The translations under genes were made by a program, and so were the position numbers. Shown piece after piece: positions 6,875 to 18,600 of a stretch of DNA of 22,252 nt (positions are counted from its first letter, which is position 1; the number at the start of each line of letters is the position of its first letter). The notes under the pieces were generated by a model. The model was given only the letters and a program-made list of their open reading frames with translations. It was not told the DNA's origin and did no database searches. The DNA is taken from positions 1-22,252 of the forward strand of contig DHMA01000032.1 in NCBI GenBank assembly GCA_002405555.1, given 5' to 3'. This DNA comes from Opitutia bacterium UBA4654. GTDB taxonomy: Bacteria; Verrucomicrobiota; Verrucomicrobiia; Opitutales; Intestinicryptomonadaceae.

Positions 6875-9800
6875 ATGGCGAATGATATAAAGGTTGCAAG
6901 GCGCTCGTTCAACGCGGGCGAAATTTCAAAAAGATTCAAGTGGCGAAACGACGTTGAAAAGCACGCGAGCGCATGCGAAGTTCTGGAAAACTTCTACGTT
7001 TCGCCCCTCGGCGGCATAGCCCGCCGAGCGGGCACGAAGTTTCTGCGGAGTCTCGGCGGAAGCGGGGACGATGTGCGGCTTGTGCCGTTTGAGTACAACC
7101 GCGACAGCGCGTATGTGCTTGCGTTCAAGCCCGCCGTGTCGGCGTCGGAGACGTTCTCGTGCGCGTCGAAGCCGATGTCGTTGCCTGCCGTGTATTCGGT
7201 ATGCTTCACGCTGCCCTCTCCCCTGCCCTCAGTAGATTTGGATTTTTTCGAGCAGAACGGAATTGCGGTTCATTTCGACAAAACGGGGAAGCTCCGCATA
7301 AATTCCGATGTTGCTCAGACGGTGCGGGCGGGCGACAAATTCGTGATAATCCGCAAAAGCGGCGCGTACGACGCGTATCGAAACGGAACGCGGTTTGCCG
7401 CGGGGCTTTCGGCTGAGGGAAGCGGGGACGGCTCTTTCACGGTGCATTCCGCCGTGCGCGGCGACATGTGGGGGCTTAAAATCGTGGGCTTCGACATGTC
7501 GGAATCGAACGCGTACTACACTGTCGCCGACTTCCAGAACGGGACGAACGAGGCGATGTGCCGCGTGCTCTCGGGCGGAAATACGCGCGTTGTGAGGTAC
7601 TCCAACCACGCAAACTACGGCGGCGCTTTCGACGACAACACGGTTGAGCCGATTTTAAGCTACGCGCTGTCCGCCCTCAAAGAGGGAAAGGCGAACTTGT
7701 ACTCCGACAAGTATTCGCTGGGCTGTCTTGTGCCCGACGCGTTCAAGCCGTCGTCGCTTTCGTTTGCGGACGGAAAAACGCGCGTAAACACGGGCATTGT
7801 GTGGAGCGGCGGGCTCGGCGACATCAAGGCGCTCTTCGAAAAAACTCACGCGTGGGACGAGTCGGGCGCGACCGACGACGCCGCCAAGATTGCGTGGGGG
7901 AATGCGCTTGTTGCGGCGTGGACTGCGGTTTTTCAGGCATTGGGGCTTTCAGCGGAGCTTGCCGCGCACAAAGAGTCGATACAAACGGAGCACGGAATTT
8001 GGGGCTCCGACGGCGCGGTTGCGGACGGCAAGGCGGATTTATATTTGTCGTACGCGCAAAGTCTCTGCGCGTTTGCAAAAAATTTCGGGCTCGACTGTCA
8101 GTGCGACAGCGGCGAGTTCCACGCGGCATTCCCCGAAACAAACGGCTGGGAGGCGTCGTTTTTCGGCAATCCCGCGCCGCTTGCCTACGATTTTATCCGC
8201 GTGGAGCACGCGATATCCAAGAGCGCGGAGCTGCTGTTTAACCCGACGGGCGCAAGCGTCGGCGGGCGCGAAGAAGCCGCCGTGGGGGAAATCACGGACA
8301 ACATCAACGTTTACGGAGTCGCGGCGGACGGCACGACGCTTGTTCCGCTCGACGGCTCGCCGCGTTCGGCGGACATTGCGTATTTGCTCTTTGCCGTTCC
8401 CGTCGCATATCCGCACGGGGCGTCGGCATTCGACGCGCGGGTTGCGTCGGCGCTGTACGCCAACCTTGCGCTGGACAATTCGCTTGTGTGGAAAAGCAGC
8501 CGCGTTTTGCTGATGTCGGCGTACGACGCAAACGGCGTCGCGGCTTGCGAAAACGTGGACACGCAGATTCCCTCGGACGCGCTCTGGGAGTTCCAGTATA
8601 AGCAGGCGGGAGGCTGGATATTCCTTGCGCATTCGTCGTTTGCGCCGAAAAAATTGAGCTTCGACGGAAGCGGCTTCGAAGTGTCGCAGGCGGTGGCGTT
8701 CGAGCCGTCGCTCGATACGCCCGAAGAATCGGTGTGTCTTTCGCTCGGCGACGAATCGAAAGCCGACGCGGTTTGCATGTCGGGCGATGTCGGCGTTTTG
8801 TCCGCCGACACGGACTGGTTCGACGCGTCCATGGTAGGCAGTCAAATCAAGATTGAGTACTCAGACGAGGCGAAGCGAACCTACCGCTGGCAGACGGGCA
8901 AGACGAACGCAACGTCCGTCCGCGCTGTTGACGTTGACGGCAAGGTGTCCTGCGCGTTTACGCCGCTCGGAAACATCCGCGTGAAGCCGCAGGGCGGCGT
9001 ATGGGACGGCGTTTTGCTCTTGGAGGAATCGACCGACAACGGCGAATCATGGCACGAAATCGGACGGACAAGCTCCGTTCAGGGCGCGGACAACGACGAG
9101 TTCATGCGCGAAATCTACGACGCCAACGCAATCGTGCGCGTACGAATGAAAGAGCAGAACACGGTTGTAGTATCGTCGGGCGAAAAGCTGACTGACGCAA
9201 AGGAGGGCTGCATGTTCAACGTCTACACCGACGCCGCCTGCTGCGCGTGGGTTCGGATAATTTCTGTGGAGTCGCCGCGTTCGGCGAATGTGGAGTTCGT
9301 CAACCCGTGCAGGGCGTATTTTAAGTCGTCGGCGGTATTCCGCTCGGCTTGGAGCGAATCGTACGGCTATCCCCGCGCGGTCGAAATCCACGAAGAACGC
9401 CTTACGCTTGCCGGCACGCGGGCGAAGCCCTCGACGGTGTGGCTTTCGCAGACAAACAACTGGGACAACTTCCGCAGCGTATCCAACTTGGACACAGACC
9501 CGCTGGCGTACACGCTCGCGTGCGACGACGGCGAACCCGTGTCGTGGCTCGTCTCTCGCGAAGATTTGATGATTGGGCTGGGAAATTCGGAGTGGAGTTT
9601 GGGCAGCCGCGACGCGGGACAGGCGCTGACGGCTTCAATCGTAAAGGCGGCGGAGCAGTCGTGCGACGGCGTGGAATACATAATGCCCGCGAAAGTAGGC
9701 AACATGGTTTTCTACGTGCGGCGCGGCGGACGCGAAATGGGAAGCATTGTCTACGACTTCGCAAGCGACGCGTACAATTCGGTTTCGCTTACGACGATGA

Positions 9801-10462
9801 ACCCCGACATTTTGGGCGGCGGAGTAAAGTGCGTTTTCAACAGGCTTTCGCCGCGCAACGATGTTTTTGCGCTGCGCGGCGACGGGCAGCTTGCGGTGTT
9901 TGCGTACGACCGCGAAAACAACGTCGCGGCGTGGTCGAGGTTCGCTTTCGGCGACGGCGTGGTCGGAGCGTGCGCGGTATCGGCGGGGAAGTTCCGCAGC
10001 GTGTTCCTTGCGGTCAGGCGCGGCGAAAGCCTGTGTTTGGAGCGGCTCGACCCGAACGAGGCGGAGGGCAAGGTGTGGTTGGACTGCGTGCCGATTTCGG
10101 ACGGCGCGGCCGTTCCCGACGGTCTCGAAACGTCGGTCGGCTATGTGTCGCGCGTGAAGACGACGCCGCTTTTCATAGACGGCAACGTCAGGGTTTTCAA
10201 CGTGCGGCTGTACATGCCCGACTCGTACTGCGGGCGTTTGAGGGTGTCGGGCTTCGACCAAAACGGCGACGCGGTGTCGGACGACTGGCAGGACGTGCGC
10301 CCGCGCGAATCTGAGGTGTTCGCCGCCGACGCAAGCCCGCGCGACTACCGCTACACGGGCGCGAGCGACTGCGGATATTTGGAGGAGGCGGCAATCGAAA
10401 TAGAATCGGACGGTTGCGCCCCGTTTGAAGTGGCGGCAATCGCCGTAAAAGCGAAAGGATAA
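6875..10462 (+). CDS. Tail nozzle protein (tail tubular protein B-like), enlarged
   Basis: A 1195-aa protein. The N-terminus has the hallmark of podovirus nozzle proteins: RSFNAGEISKRFKWRNDVEKH, then LENFYVSPLGGIARRAGTKF. The C-terminal third carries YPRAVEIHEERLTLAGTRAK, PSTVWLSQTNNWDNF, WLVSREDLMIGLGNSEWSLG and MPAKVGNMVFYVRRGGREMG, the beta-propeller strands shared by these proteins. They form the distal tube of the short tail and gate DNA exit. Family members such as T7 gp12 are near 800 aa; here an extra block lies in the middle, about residues 300-620. The start at 6875 is chosen from this N-terminal motif; AGG at 6871-6873 is too close to act as a normal ribosome site. A longer start at 6815 would run through the terminator. 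Confidence 0.87.
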   Translation: MANDIKVARRSFNAGEISKRFKWRNDVEKHASACEVLENFYVSPLGGIARRAGTKFLRSLGGSGDDVRLVPFEYNRDSAYVLAFKPAVSASETFSCASKPMSLPAVYSVCFTLPSPLPSVDLDFFEQNGIAVHFDKTGKLRINSDVAQTVRAGDKFVIIRKSGAYDAYRNGTRFAAGLSAEGSGDGSFTVHSAVRGDMWGLKIVGFDMSESNAYYTVADFQNGTNEAMCRVLSGGNTRVVRYSNHANYGGAFDDNTVEPILSYALSALKEGKANLYSDKYSLGCLVPDAFKPSSLSFADGKTRVNTGIVWSGGLGDIKALFEKTHAWDESGATDDAAKIAWGNALVAAWTAVFQALGLSAELAAHKESIQTEHGIWGSDGAVADGKADLYLSYAQSLCAFAKNFGLDCQCDSGEFHAAFPETNGWEASFFGNPAPLAYDFIRVEHAISKSAELLFNPTGASVGGREEAAVGEITDNINVYGVAADGTTLVPLDGSPRSADIAYLLFAVPVAYPHGASAFDARVASALYANLALDNSLVWKSSRVLLMSAYDANGVAACENVDTQIPSDALWEFQYKQAGGWIFLAHSSFAPKKLSFDGSGFEVSQAVAFEPSLDTPEESVCLSLGDESKADAVCMSGDVGVLSADTDWFDASMVGSQIKIEYSDEAKRTYRWQTGKTNATSVRAVDVDGKVSCAFTPLGNIRVKPQGGVWDGVLLLEESTDNGESWHEIGRTSSVQGADNDEFMREIYDANAIVRVRMKEQNTVVVSSGEKLTDAKEGCMFNVYTDAACCAWVRIISVESPRSANVEFVNPCRAYFKSSAVFRSAWSESYGYPRAVEIHEERLTLAGTRAKPSTVWLSQTNNWDNFRSVSNLDTDPLAYTLACDDGEPVSWLVSREDLMIGLGNSEWSLGSRDAGQALTASIVKAAEQSCDGVEYIMPAKVGNMVFYVRRGGREMGSIVYDFASDAYNSVSLTTMNPDILGGGVKCVFNRLSPRNDVFALRGDGQLAVFAYDRENNVAAWSRFAFGDGVVGACAVSAGKFRSVFLAVRRGESLCLERLDPNEAEGKVWLDCVPISDGAAVPDGLETSVGYVSRVKTTPLFIDGNVRVFNVRLYMPDSYCGRLRVSGFDQNGDAVSDDWQDVRPRESEVFAADASPRDYRYTGASDCGYLEEAAIEIESDGCAPFEVAAIAVKAKG

Positions 10463-10465
10463 AAC

Positions 10466-11008
10466 ATGGGGTTCTTCTTCGGAATTGCGAGTCTGATTCT
10501 GACCGCCGCGAGCACGGCCTACGGGGTGGTGTCGCAGATACAAAGCGCGAACGCGGCGGCGGAACAGCAGAGAAAAAACGCGGAGGCGCAGTCGGACAAT
10601 CTGCGGGCGCAGGCGGAGCAGGAGGAGCAAAACCAGCTCCAGCGTTCCATGGTTGCCCGCAGGCAGGCAATGCGCAGGATAGCCGCCGCAGAGGCGGGCT
10701 ACGCGGCAAGCGGAGTGTCGGTGTCGGGCACGCCGACCGACTCGCTCGGCACAATGGCGGCGGAGGCGGAGCTTGACACAGTCATGGAGGAATCGGCGAG
10801 CGGACAAAAGCGGAGAATGCTGCTTACCGACGCCGACAACGTGCTTTCGCTCGGATATTCTGGCGCGAGCCTCACGCAGGCAAGCGGACTCACCTCCGCC
10901 GTCGGCATGGGGCTTTCGGGCATGGCTGGCGTGGCGCGTCAGGGCTACGAAATGAGTTCGTACGGACGCGACGGTAAAGACGCGAAGGGAAAGAAAAACT
11001 TATTTTAA
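10466..11008 (+). CDS. Internal virion protein, gp14-like
   Basis: A 180-aa protein with AAAGGA at 10454-10459, 6 bases before its ATG. A hydrophobic N-terminal helix, FFFGIASLILTAASTAYGVV, is followed by a long Ala/Gln/Glu-rich coiled-coil-like helix (residues about 25-75) and a Gly/Ser/Ala-rich C-terminal half with GYAASGVSVSGTPTDSL. This is the plan of podovirus gp14-type core proteins, which are packed under the portal and ejected first to form a channel in the outer membrane. Its neighbours, the nozzle gene before and two large internal-protein-like genes after, match the T7 order 12-14-15-16. Call rests on architecture and position. Confidence 0.7.
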   Translation: MGFFFGIASLILTAASTAYGVVSQIQSANAAAEQQRKNAEAQSDNLRAQAEQEEQNQLQRSMVARRQAMRRIAAAEAGYAASGVSVSGTPTDSLGTMAAEAELDTVMEESASGQKRRMLLTDADNVLSLGYSGASLTQASGLTSAVGMGLSGMAGVARQGYEMSSYGRDGKDAKGKKNLF

Positions 11009-11023
11009 GAGAAAGCACGATAA

Positions 11024-12652
11024 ATGGGCAGAATAGACTTGGGCAGGGAACGCGGCGTGTCGCCGACCGACAAACCGCTACCGAGAACCGTCGTAAACGA
11101 CAACACGGGCTTGGCGGGAATATATTCGATTGAAAAGGCGAACGACAGGCTCGCGGCGGGCATGCGGCATATCTCGGATTCGATGTTCGAAATTTCCAAA
11201 GACATGAAAAATTCGGAAGTGAGGCTCGAAACCGTCAACGCGCAGATTGAGTATTTCGACAGGTCGCAGGCGGCTCTGCGCGAGCTTTCGGAGCGGAATA
11301 TCCACGACCAAACCGAATACGAAAACGCGTTCAACGCCGCAATGGACAAAGTGGACGCGCACATGGCGAAATGGGCGAAAGACAATACGTCGTGGGGCGA
11401 AAGCCGCGACGCGCTGGGACTCATGGAAAAAGACGGCCGCGCAAAAAACTTCGCCTCGGCTATGGGGCAGTTCCTCGACGCGCGGAAAAAGCGCAAGGCG
11501 CAGACTCTGCAAAACAACTACGACAGGATGGTAGATTCGGGCGACCTCGCGAACGTTGAGGTTCTGCTGGACAATTCGGGCCTCGCCCCCGAAACAAAGA
11601 AAATCTACCTCGAAAAAGCCGCCCGCAAAATCGCCGAAAACGGCATTGCCGACCTGAAAAACAGGCTTGTTCTTTCGACGTCGCAGGAGGAGGCGGAAAA
11701 GCTGATTTCGGAAATCCGAAGCGACCCGCGTTTTGCAAGCCTGCCCGACGAGAAAAAAAGCGCGTTCGACGTTTTCGCCCTCGCGGAAATGAACAGAAAG
11801 GCGAAAAGCTTGGCGGCGTCGAAGCGCAAGGACACGTCGGACAAAATATCCGCGCTGAACGCGCAGATGAAGTCGGCGACGGAAGAGTTCGGCAGGGAAT
11901 TCGCCGACAAGGCCGTGGACGCCGACGCGCTCAAAAAGCGGCTTGAAGACATTTTGGACGCCTCGAATTTTTCGCCCGACGAAAAGACAAAGGCCCGCGC
12001 CGAATTGGACACGCAAATATTGGAATGCAAGGACAGGGCAAAGAGCGTCTACAAAACCTACAACAAAAACAGGGCGTTCGAAACGCTGAAATCGGCCCGC
12101 CAAAACGACGGTTTCATCGACGCGGAAACGATGAAAGACGACGGCGTAGCTCGCGCCCGACGCGAAGCGGATTTGCTTGGCGGATACGAAAAGCTCGACG
12201 AGGCGGGAAAGGTAGAATACCGCGGGCGGTTTTATTCGCTGCTGTCGGACATATCGCGCTATTCGGCTAAAACGGACGAAGACGGAACGGAGCTTGCAGC
12301 CCTCATGAAGCGGGCGCAGACGTTCCCGAAAAGTTCGCGCAAGGAATTAATGGAAGCCATTTACAACACGGCGAACGCGATTCCGCCCAACGGAAACTGG
12401 ACCGCCGAAAGCGTGAAGCAGTTCAACGCGCAGTTCGACAGCGTTTGCAAGCTCGGCAAAGATTCGCACTGGCACACCTCCGACAAGAATCCCGAATTGG
12501 CTCTCGATTTCCGAACCCGCGTTTTAGCCCTCGCAAAGGTACGCAACCTCTCGCTTTCGGAAACCGTGGAGGAGATGAAAAAAGACCCGTTTTATGCGGA
12601 AACAATCGCCTCGGCGAACAGACAAAAAGCACTTGAATTTATCAGAAAATAA
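11024..12652 (+). CDS. Helical internal virion protein, gp15-like by position
   Basis: A 542-aa charged, almost wholly helical protein without cysteine-rich, membrane or catalytic motifs that I recognise. The N-terminus is an unstructured Arg/Pro segment (GVSPTDKPLPRTVVNDNTGL) and the rest reads as repeated Lys/Glu/Ala helices, with a DNTSWGESRDALGLMEKDGR segment near residue 120 and a C-terminal SLSETVEEMKKDPFYAETI. Between the gp14-like and giant genes this is where podoviruses encode the second ejection protein, which lines the trans-envelope channel. The ribosome site is poor (GAGA-rich spacer at 11009-11017). It stops one base before the giant ORF starts, so the two are likely translated together. 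Confidence 0.6.
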   Translation: MGRIDLGRERGVSPTDKPLPRTVVNDNTGLAGIYSIEKANDRLAAGMRHISDSMFEISKDMKNSEVRLETVNAQIEYFDRSQAALRELSERNIHDQTEYENAFNAAMDKVDAHMAKWAKDNTSWGESRDALGLMEKDGRAKNFASAMGQFLDARKKRKAQTLQNNYDRMVDSGDLANVEVLLDNSGLAPETKKIYLEKAARKIAENGIADLKNRLVLSTSQEEAEKLISEIRSDPRFASLPDEKKSAFDVFALAEMNRKAKSLAASKRKDTSDKISALNAQMKSATEEFGREFADKAVDADALKKRLEDILDASNFSPDEKTKARAELDTQILECKDRAKSVYKTYNKNRAFETLKSARQNDGFIDAETMKDDGVARARREADLLGGYEKLDEAGKVEYRGRFYSLLSDISRYSAKTDEDGTELAALMKRAQTFPKSSRKELMEAIYNTANAIPPNGNWTAESVKQFNAQFDSVCKLGKDSHWHTSDKNPELALDFRTRVLALAKVRNLSLSETVEEMKKDPFYAETIASANRQKALEFIRK

Positions 12653-12653
12653 C

Positions 12654-15600
12654 ATGGAAACACCCGACATCAAAAAAGCTTCGAACATCGTAAACCTCGA
12701 CTCTCCCGATTTCGTCAACATCGGATTCTCCGACGGAGCGTCGCTTTCGGCTCCCGCCGAATATGCGTCTTTGAAAGGGACGGCAAGCGTGTTGGATTCG
12801 TTCATGGCGGGAGACAAGGACAAATTCGACTCCGCGATTTCGGCAATGCGAAAGGCAAGGGAACTCGGAGACGACGGACTAAAACAGGGCGCAATATTGA
12901 ACGCCATTGCCGCGATAGACCCGTCCCTTGCCGACGTGCCGAACGGCTATCTTGTGGAAACGTTCATGGGCGTCGGGAAGACCGAAAAGGACGCGGAAGC
13001 ATATTTGGAGGAAATATGCGTCCTCACGGAGGGCAGCGACGCAAATGCGCTTCCGGATTTCGACAAGCTCGACGCGGGCGAACAGCGAAAGCGCGTTGAG
13101 GCGAATTCGCCCGATTTTAAGCGTAAAAAAACCGTCGTAGGATTGTACGGCGTGCTGACAACAGTTTCCGAAGACAATCCCGACTTCGACTACGAAAAGG
13201 CAAAGGCGGAATACCGCGCAAAGCTCGAGGCAAAAAACACGTTTCAGGCGTTCGTCAATATGCGCAATGCGGGGTATCCCGACAAGGTCATTCGCGACGC
13301 GTTCCGTTTTAAGACCGCGTTCGACACGCGCAACGCCGCCGCCGAGGCGTATGTGGACAATCTGCTCTCGACCGACGACGAAGACTATACGCGGCAGTTC
13401 ATGGCGGCGGTAGGCGCGTTTTCTCCCGAAGTGAGGCGCGGATTTTTCGACAGGGTTATGACGCGGATTGCGGAGGATTCCGACGACAGGTGGGGCAACA
13501 TCAGGGATTATTTGCTCGACTCCAATTCCGACGGAATACGTTTTTACGAGCTTGCGCGGAAAATGAAGCTCATCGACGGAAACGGAAATCTGATTTCCGA
13601 CAGCCAAAAGGTCGAAGCCCTAAAAAACGCTTTTGAAGAGGAGCGAAACATCGCCGCCAACAGGGCTATCGGGGGGCACATGCTCGCGAAAGCGTACGCA
13701 AATACCGACGCGCAAAAGCTTTTCGACGCGGGGAAAAGGCAAATCGAACGGCGCAAGTTGGTTCGCGAATTGATGAACGCCAACAGAACGCGTTTCGAAA
13801 AACGCGGCGCGGTAAGCGAAACGCTGGAAGAAGCGCTTGTAAACGGATTCACGTCGCTTGAATATTTGGGGCTGACGCTCGGCGTTTCGGCGGCGACGGG
13901 AAATCCGTTGGCGGGAATTGCGGCAAGCTCCGCGATGATGTATTTGGACGAAGCGTCGAACATGTACGAAGACCTGCGCTACGACGGCAATGTTGACGAA
14001 GCGACCGCCTCGACCGCCGCCGCGCTTTACGGCATTGTGGCGTCGGGGTTGGAACAGGTGCAGGTTCGCGGTCTCGGCAGGGTGTTTGTAGGCAAGAAAG
14101 CCCCATATTCGAATTTCAGGGAATATATCAATTACGGCATAAAGGAGTCGCTTAAAAATCTCGGCAAGGAAGCGGCAGTGCAGACCGCGACGGAGCTTGC
14201 GACTTCGGTCGATTCGTACATGACGAAGAAATTTGCCGCCGATTTTGCCGGCGCAACGTACGACGAGCGCGAGCTTTTCGACGAATTCCGCGCGGAATGC
14301 GGCATGCTTATCAAGACAATGCCGCTAATCACCCTCGGATTTTGGGGCGCGGGCGTTCCGTACAGGTCGCGGGCGTACATAAAGGACGTCGGCGCGAATG
14401 CCGGCAGCGCCGTTAGGGCGTTTTTTAAAGGCTCGGACACTTTGAAAAACAATGTGATAGCCAAAGGCGTAATCAAGCAAAGCATGGATTACGACGCCTA
14501 CATAAAGTCGAAATACGGCAGAAACGAGCGCGGGCGCGAATTTCTCGACAGATTTTTGAACGCAAAGGATTCGAACGGACGCGAAGCCGCGCTCAAAGAA
14601 TACTACCCCGACGCCGAAAAGCGCGAAGAGGTAAAAGTCGAACTCGAAGCCGCAGACAAGGCGGCAAGGGAGGCGCAAGCCGAAGCAATTAAACGGAGTA
14701 TTGAAATTGCGCAAAAGCGGCAGGCCGACGACGAAGCCCTGCGGAACGGAGACGTGCTTGACATTTCGGTTTTCGACGGCAGGAACGAAAACGGGGAATA
14801 TTCGGTTTTGGAATCGGCGATTGACGCGTTGGGCATGCGCGAAAACGTTGTGTTTGCCGAGTCGGCGCAGGAGCTGTCCGAAATTTCGGGAATATCGCTC
14901 AAAGCGGCGGAGGAACAGATGTCGAAAGACGGGGCAATGGGCTTCACTTCGATGTCCGACGGCAAAATCATAATTCTCAAACCCCACCTGAAAAACGGCT
15001 TGGACGCGTTGCAGACGTTCGTACACGAGTACGGGCACGGCATCATGAAGAATATCCGCGAAAACGATTTGGGCGGATACCGAAGAATGTGCGACGACGT
15101 ACTGAACATTTTGGGCGGCGAAAGCATGGCGCGTCTGTCGCTTCCAGAGGCGTACTCGAAAAAGGGAACGCTTCAATACATAGAAGACGGCCGCGCGGTG
15201 GCGGAGGAAATTTTAATGGGGGTTGTAGAACGCGTCGCGGCGAAAAAGGCAATCGACGCGAAAAGCAGGGGAATTTGGGCGAGAGTAAGGGCTTGGTTTA
15301 AATCGCTCTTCGAAGAAAAGACGCTTGCGGAAATCGCCGACGAAAAGCTCGCGCAAATGGCTCTCGACGTTTTGCAGCGGGAAAGAAAATTTACGGTCGG
15401 CGCGGCGGACGCAAAACCCTCGAAGAATTGGCGTGCGAAAACGCCCGAAAACAACGGCGAGGAAGTATCGGGGCAGTGGCAGGTTATCGACGCCGACGCC
15501 TTGATAACTTCGACCGACGAGGGATTCGACGACAGGCTGCAACCGCGCAACCGCTCGCGCAGGGCGTCGAAAGAGCAGACGAGCGACATCGCCGTAAATC

Positions 15601-18600
15601 TCGACCCCGAACGCCTGAACGGCTCCATTACGACGGATTTGGGCGCTCCGATTGTTGATTCGCGCGGCATGGTGCTTTCGGGCAACGGCAGAACGCTCGC
15701 AATCAGGCAGGCGTACGGCTCGGAGAAATCCGACCGCGCGGACGCGTACAGAAGCTTTGCGGAAAACAGGGCGCGCGAAATGGGGCTGGAAATTCCCGCA
15801 GGGGTAAAGAAGCCCGTGCTTGTCCGCAGGGTGGACAATTTCGGAAAAATGTCGGCGGAGGAATTTGCGGCGCGTTCGAACAAAAGCCAGATTGCGGGAA
15901 TGTCGGTCGCTGAACAGGCGGTCGCCGACGGGCGGCGCGTTCTTGCTGCGGGATTGCTCGACTATTTCTTCCCCGACGCCAACGGCAATGTGCTTGCCGC
16001 CTCCAACGCGGATTTCATAAACGCGTTTCTCGAACAGGTCGGAGGTTCTGAAATGTACAGAAATTCCGACGGTTCGGTGCGCTCGAATTTGTCGCCGCGA
16101 ATAAAAGCCGCCGTGTTGGCCGCAATGCTCGATTCCGACAACCGCGAAACCGTCGAGCGGCTGCTTGACAATCCGGAGGGATTCAACGCGCTTGTTGGCG
16201 GGCTTATGCAGTCGGCCGCGAATCTTGCGGAGCTTTCGAACAAGCCCGAATACGACATTTCGGAGGAGCTTTCGCAGGCGGTGGAGCTGTTTGTTGAAAT
16301 GCGCAACAAGGGTATGAAGCTTGCGGATTTTTCGGCTCAGGGCGACTTCTTCCGCGCCGCACCGTCGGACGAGGTCATGTTCCTCATGGGACTGTTCGAG
16401 GAAAACGCAAAAACGCCGAGCGGGATTTCGGGCGTGTTGAAACAGTATGCCCGCGAATGCAAGAAAATCGACACGACCACCATGGACATGTTCGGGACGG
16501 AAAATCCGAGCAAGATTGAAAAGCTGGAACAGGCGCGGGACCACTACGCCGCCGACATCGCCCAACAGGACGCAAACGCCGACCTGCGCGGGAAGTACAA
16601 AGAGGAGGGTCCGACCGACGAGGAAATAAAGGAAGTCGAACGGCAGATAAAGGAGGTGAAAGCCAAGTGGACGAATCCCGACGGCACGATGAAGAAAGGC
16701 TACCACTGCGCCCCGAACGGAAAGCCGAGCAGGCTCACAGAGGAGCAGTGGCTACTTGTGCGGACGCCGAACTTCAAGAAATGGTTCGGAGACTGGGAAA
16801 AGCGGGCGTATGCGTACGCCGCCATGGATTTTCTTGAAAACACTGCGCCCGTAAAGGAATTGTCGGGACAGGAATTTCAGAAGTCAGAGACGAGCCTTAC
16901 GGATAGAGTTGCCGAATATTTCGACTCAATCGGAAATATCGCCCACAACGAGGAACTTGGCGATGTCGTCTTGGATAAGGAAGGCATACACGACAGTATC
17001 GGGCATGGATTGGGACGCTTAAAAGCCTCGGCTTTTATGGCGGTCAAAGATGTCATAGAGCACGGCTTTATTTTCAATCGGGAAACGAATTGGAAGAATC
17101 GGCAATGGGATTCTGCGGTAGTTATAGCTCCCGTGAAAATCGGGGCGGAAAATTACGTCTGCGAGGTTATCGTTGCAAGGCATCCGACAAAAAACAAATT
17201 CTACCTGCACGAAGTGGAAATAAAAAGGACGCTTGAAGAAGTGTTCAAGACGCCCACCAAAGGGCGCACTTCCCAAGCGTCTAAATTGATACTCGGAAAA
17301 CATCTTGCCGAAGTCAAGGGAAATGTTTCGCAGGTAGTGGACGAGAACGGCGAGCCTCTTGTGGTTTACCACGGGACGCGGGCTACGTCGCGCTTCAACG
17401 TATTCAAGGGTTCGGAGCATTTCTTTTCGGACAATAAGGAGGTTGCCGACGGTTTCCTGAACGGAAACGATTTTGTCTTGGAGATAAACGGCGACAAATA
17501 TCCCGTTTCCCGCCGCGATTTGGAAGTTATCGCTTCCGAGATTTTCGGCGATTCTTCCGATTTTGAAAACCTTTTGGGCGATTTTGACGCAGGCGAACTA
17601 TCCTATGGCGGGGTAAGTGAAATTCTTTCCGACATCACGCACAACGAATATACGGTCGAAGCATTGGAGGATTTCCCGCTCTCGATTAAAGAAGGCGGGA
17701 GGATTGTCGAAGCCTTTTTGAATATCCGCAATCCCGTTGAAATCAACTACGGAGGCGCAACGTGGCAGGCGGGAAAGGTTATGCCCGAACAGGATTTGGA
17801 AAACCACCAAGACGCGGACGGACTAATCGGCAGGAACATTCGTGAGGGCGGTTTGACGGGCGAACTTCGGAACGGCGGAGATTTTCCGATTTCAACCGAC
17901 TATGTTGTCCGCGACTCTACACAGATAAAATCGGCAACGGAAAATGTTGGCACATACAACAAGGATAACCCCGACATTCGTTGGAGCATTCGCGAAGATT
18001 CGGAAATTGAAAAAATCAACAAGCAGTTTCGCGAATTATACGACCGCTACAAGGGCGGCGACCAAGCCGCCTACGAGGAAGCCGTGAAGATGGTTGCCGA
18101 CTATGCCAAGAGCAAGGGCTACGATGTAAAGGTATATCACGGCACGGGCGCGGACGGGTTCAACGTGGCCGACGCTACGAGCAAGTATGAAGAGAACGGC
18201 GAGGGGGCGCAGGCCCACGGTATGGGGCTTTATTTGGCAACATCGAGAGAAACTGCCGAGGGATACCGCAGAGACGCCGACAAACAGAAGACAATCACGG
18301 CGGGCGGCAGGAACATAAAGGAGTTCGGAATCACGCCCGAAAAGATAGGGATAAGCCAGTCCGACTTCGGGCGGGTTATCGACGACTTGTATAAATACGG
18401 CGTTGACGAAGTATGCGACGACATCGAAAGGAATTTGCCGCGCGACGTATTGGCTGGGTGGCGAAAACGTCTTGCCGACAGGGATTTTATCTTGCCCGAC
18501 GACGAGGATACTTTCAAAAACTATATCCGCAGGTTTGAAAAGGAAGTTGCGCACGGCGAAAAGCTGATTGCCGCCGCAAAGAAGATAGATTCGATTTTAA

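Noticed and set aside
15213..16706. Long minus-strand open frame (497 aa) and others such as 2762-3616 and 9635-10807
   Set aside because: They lie antisense to well-supported genes, have Arg/His/Val-rich translations typical of antisense frames in GC-rich DNA, and no recognisable motif or ribosome site.
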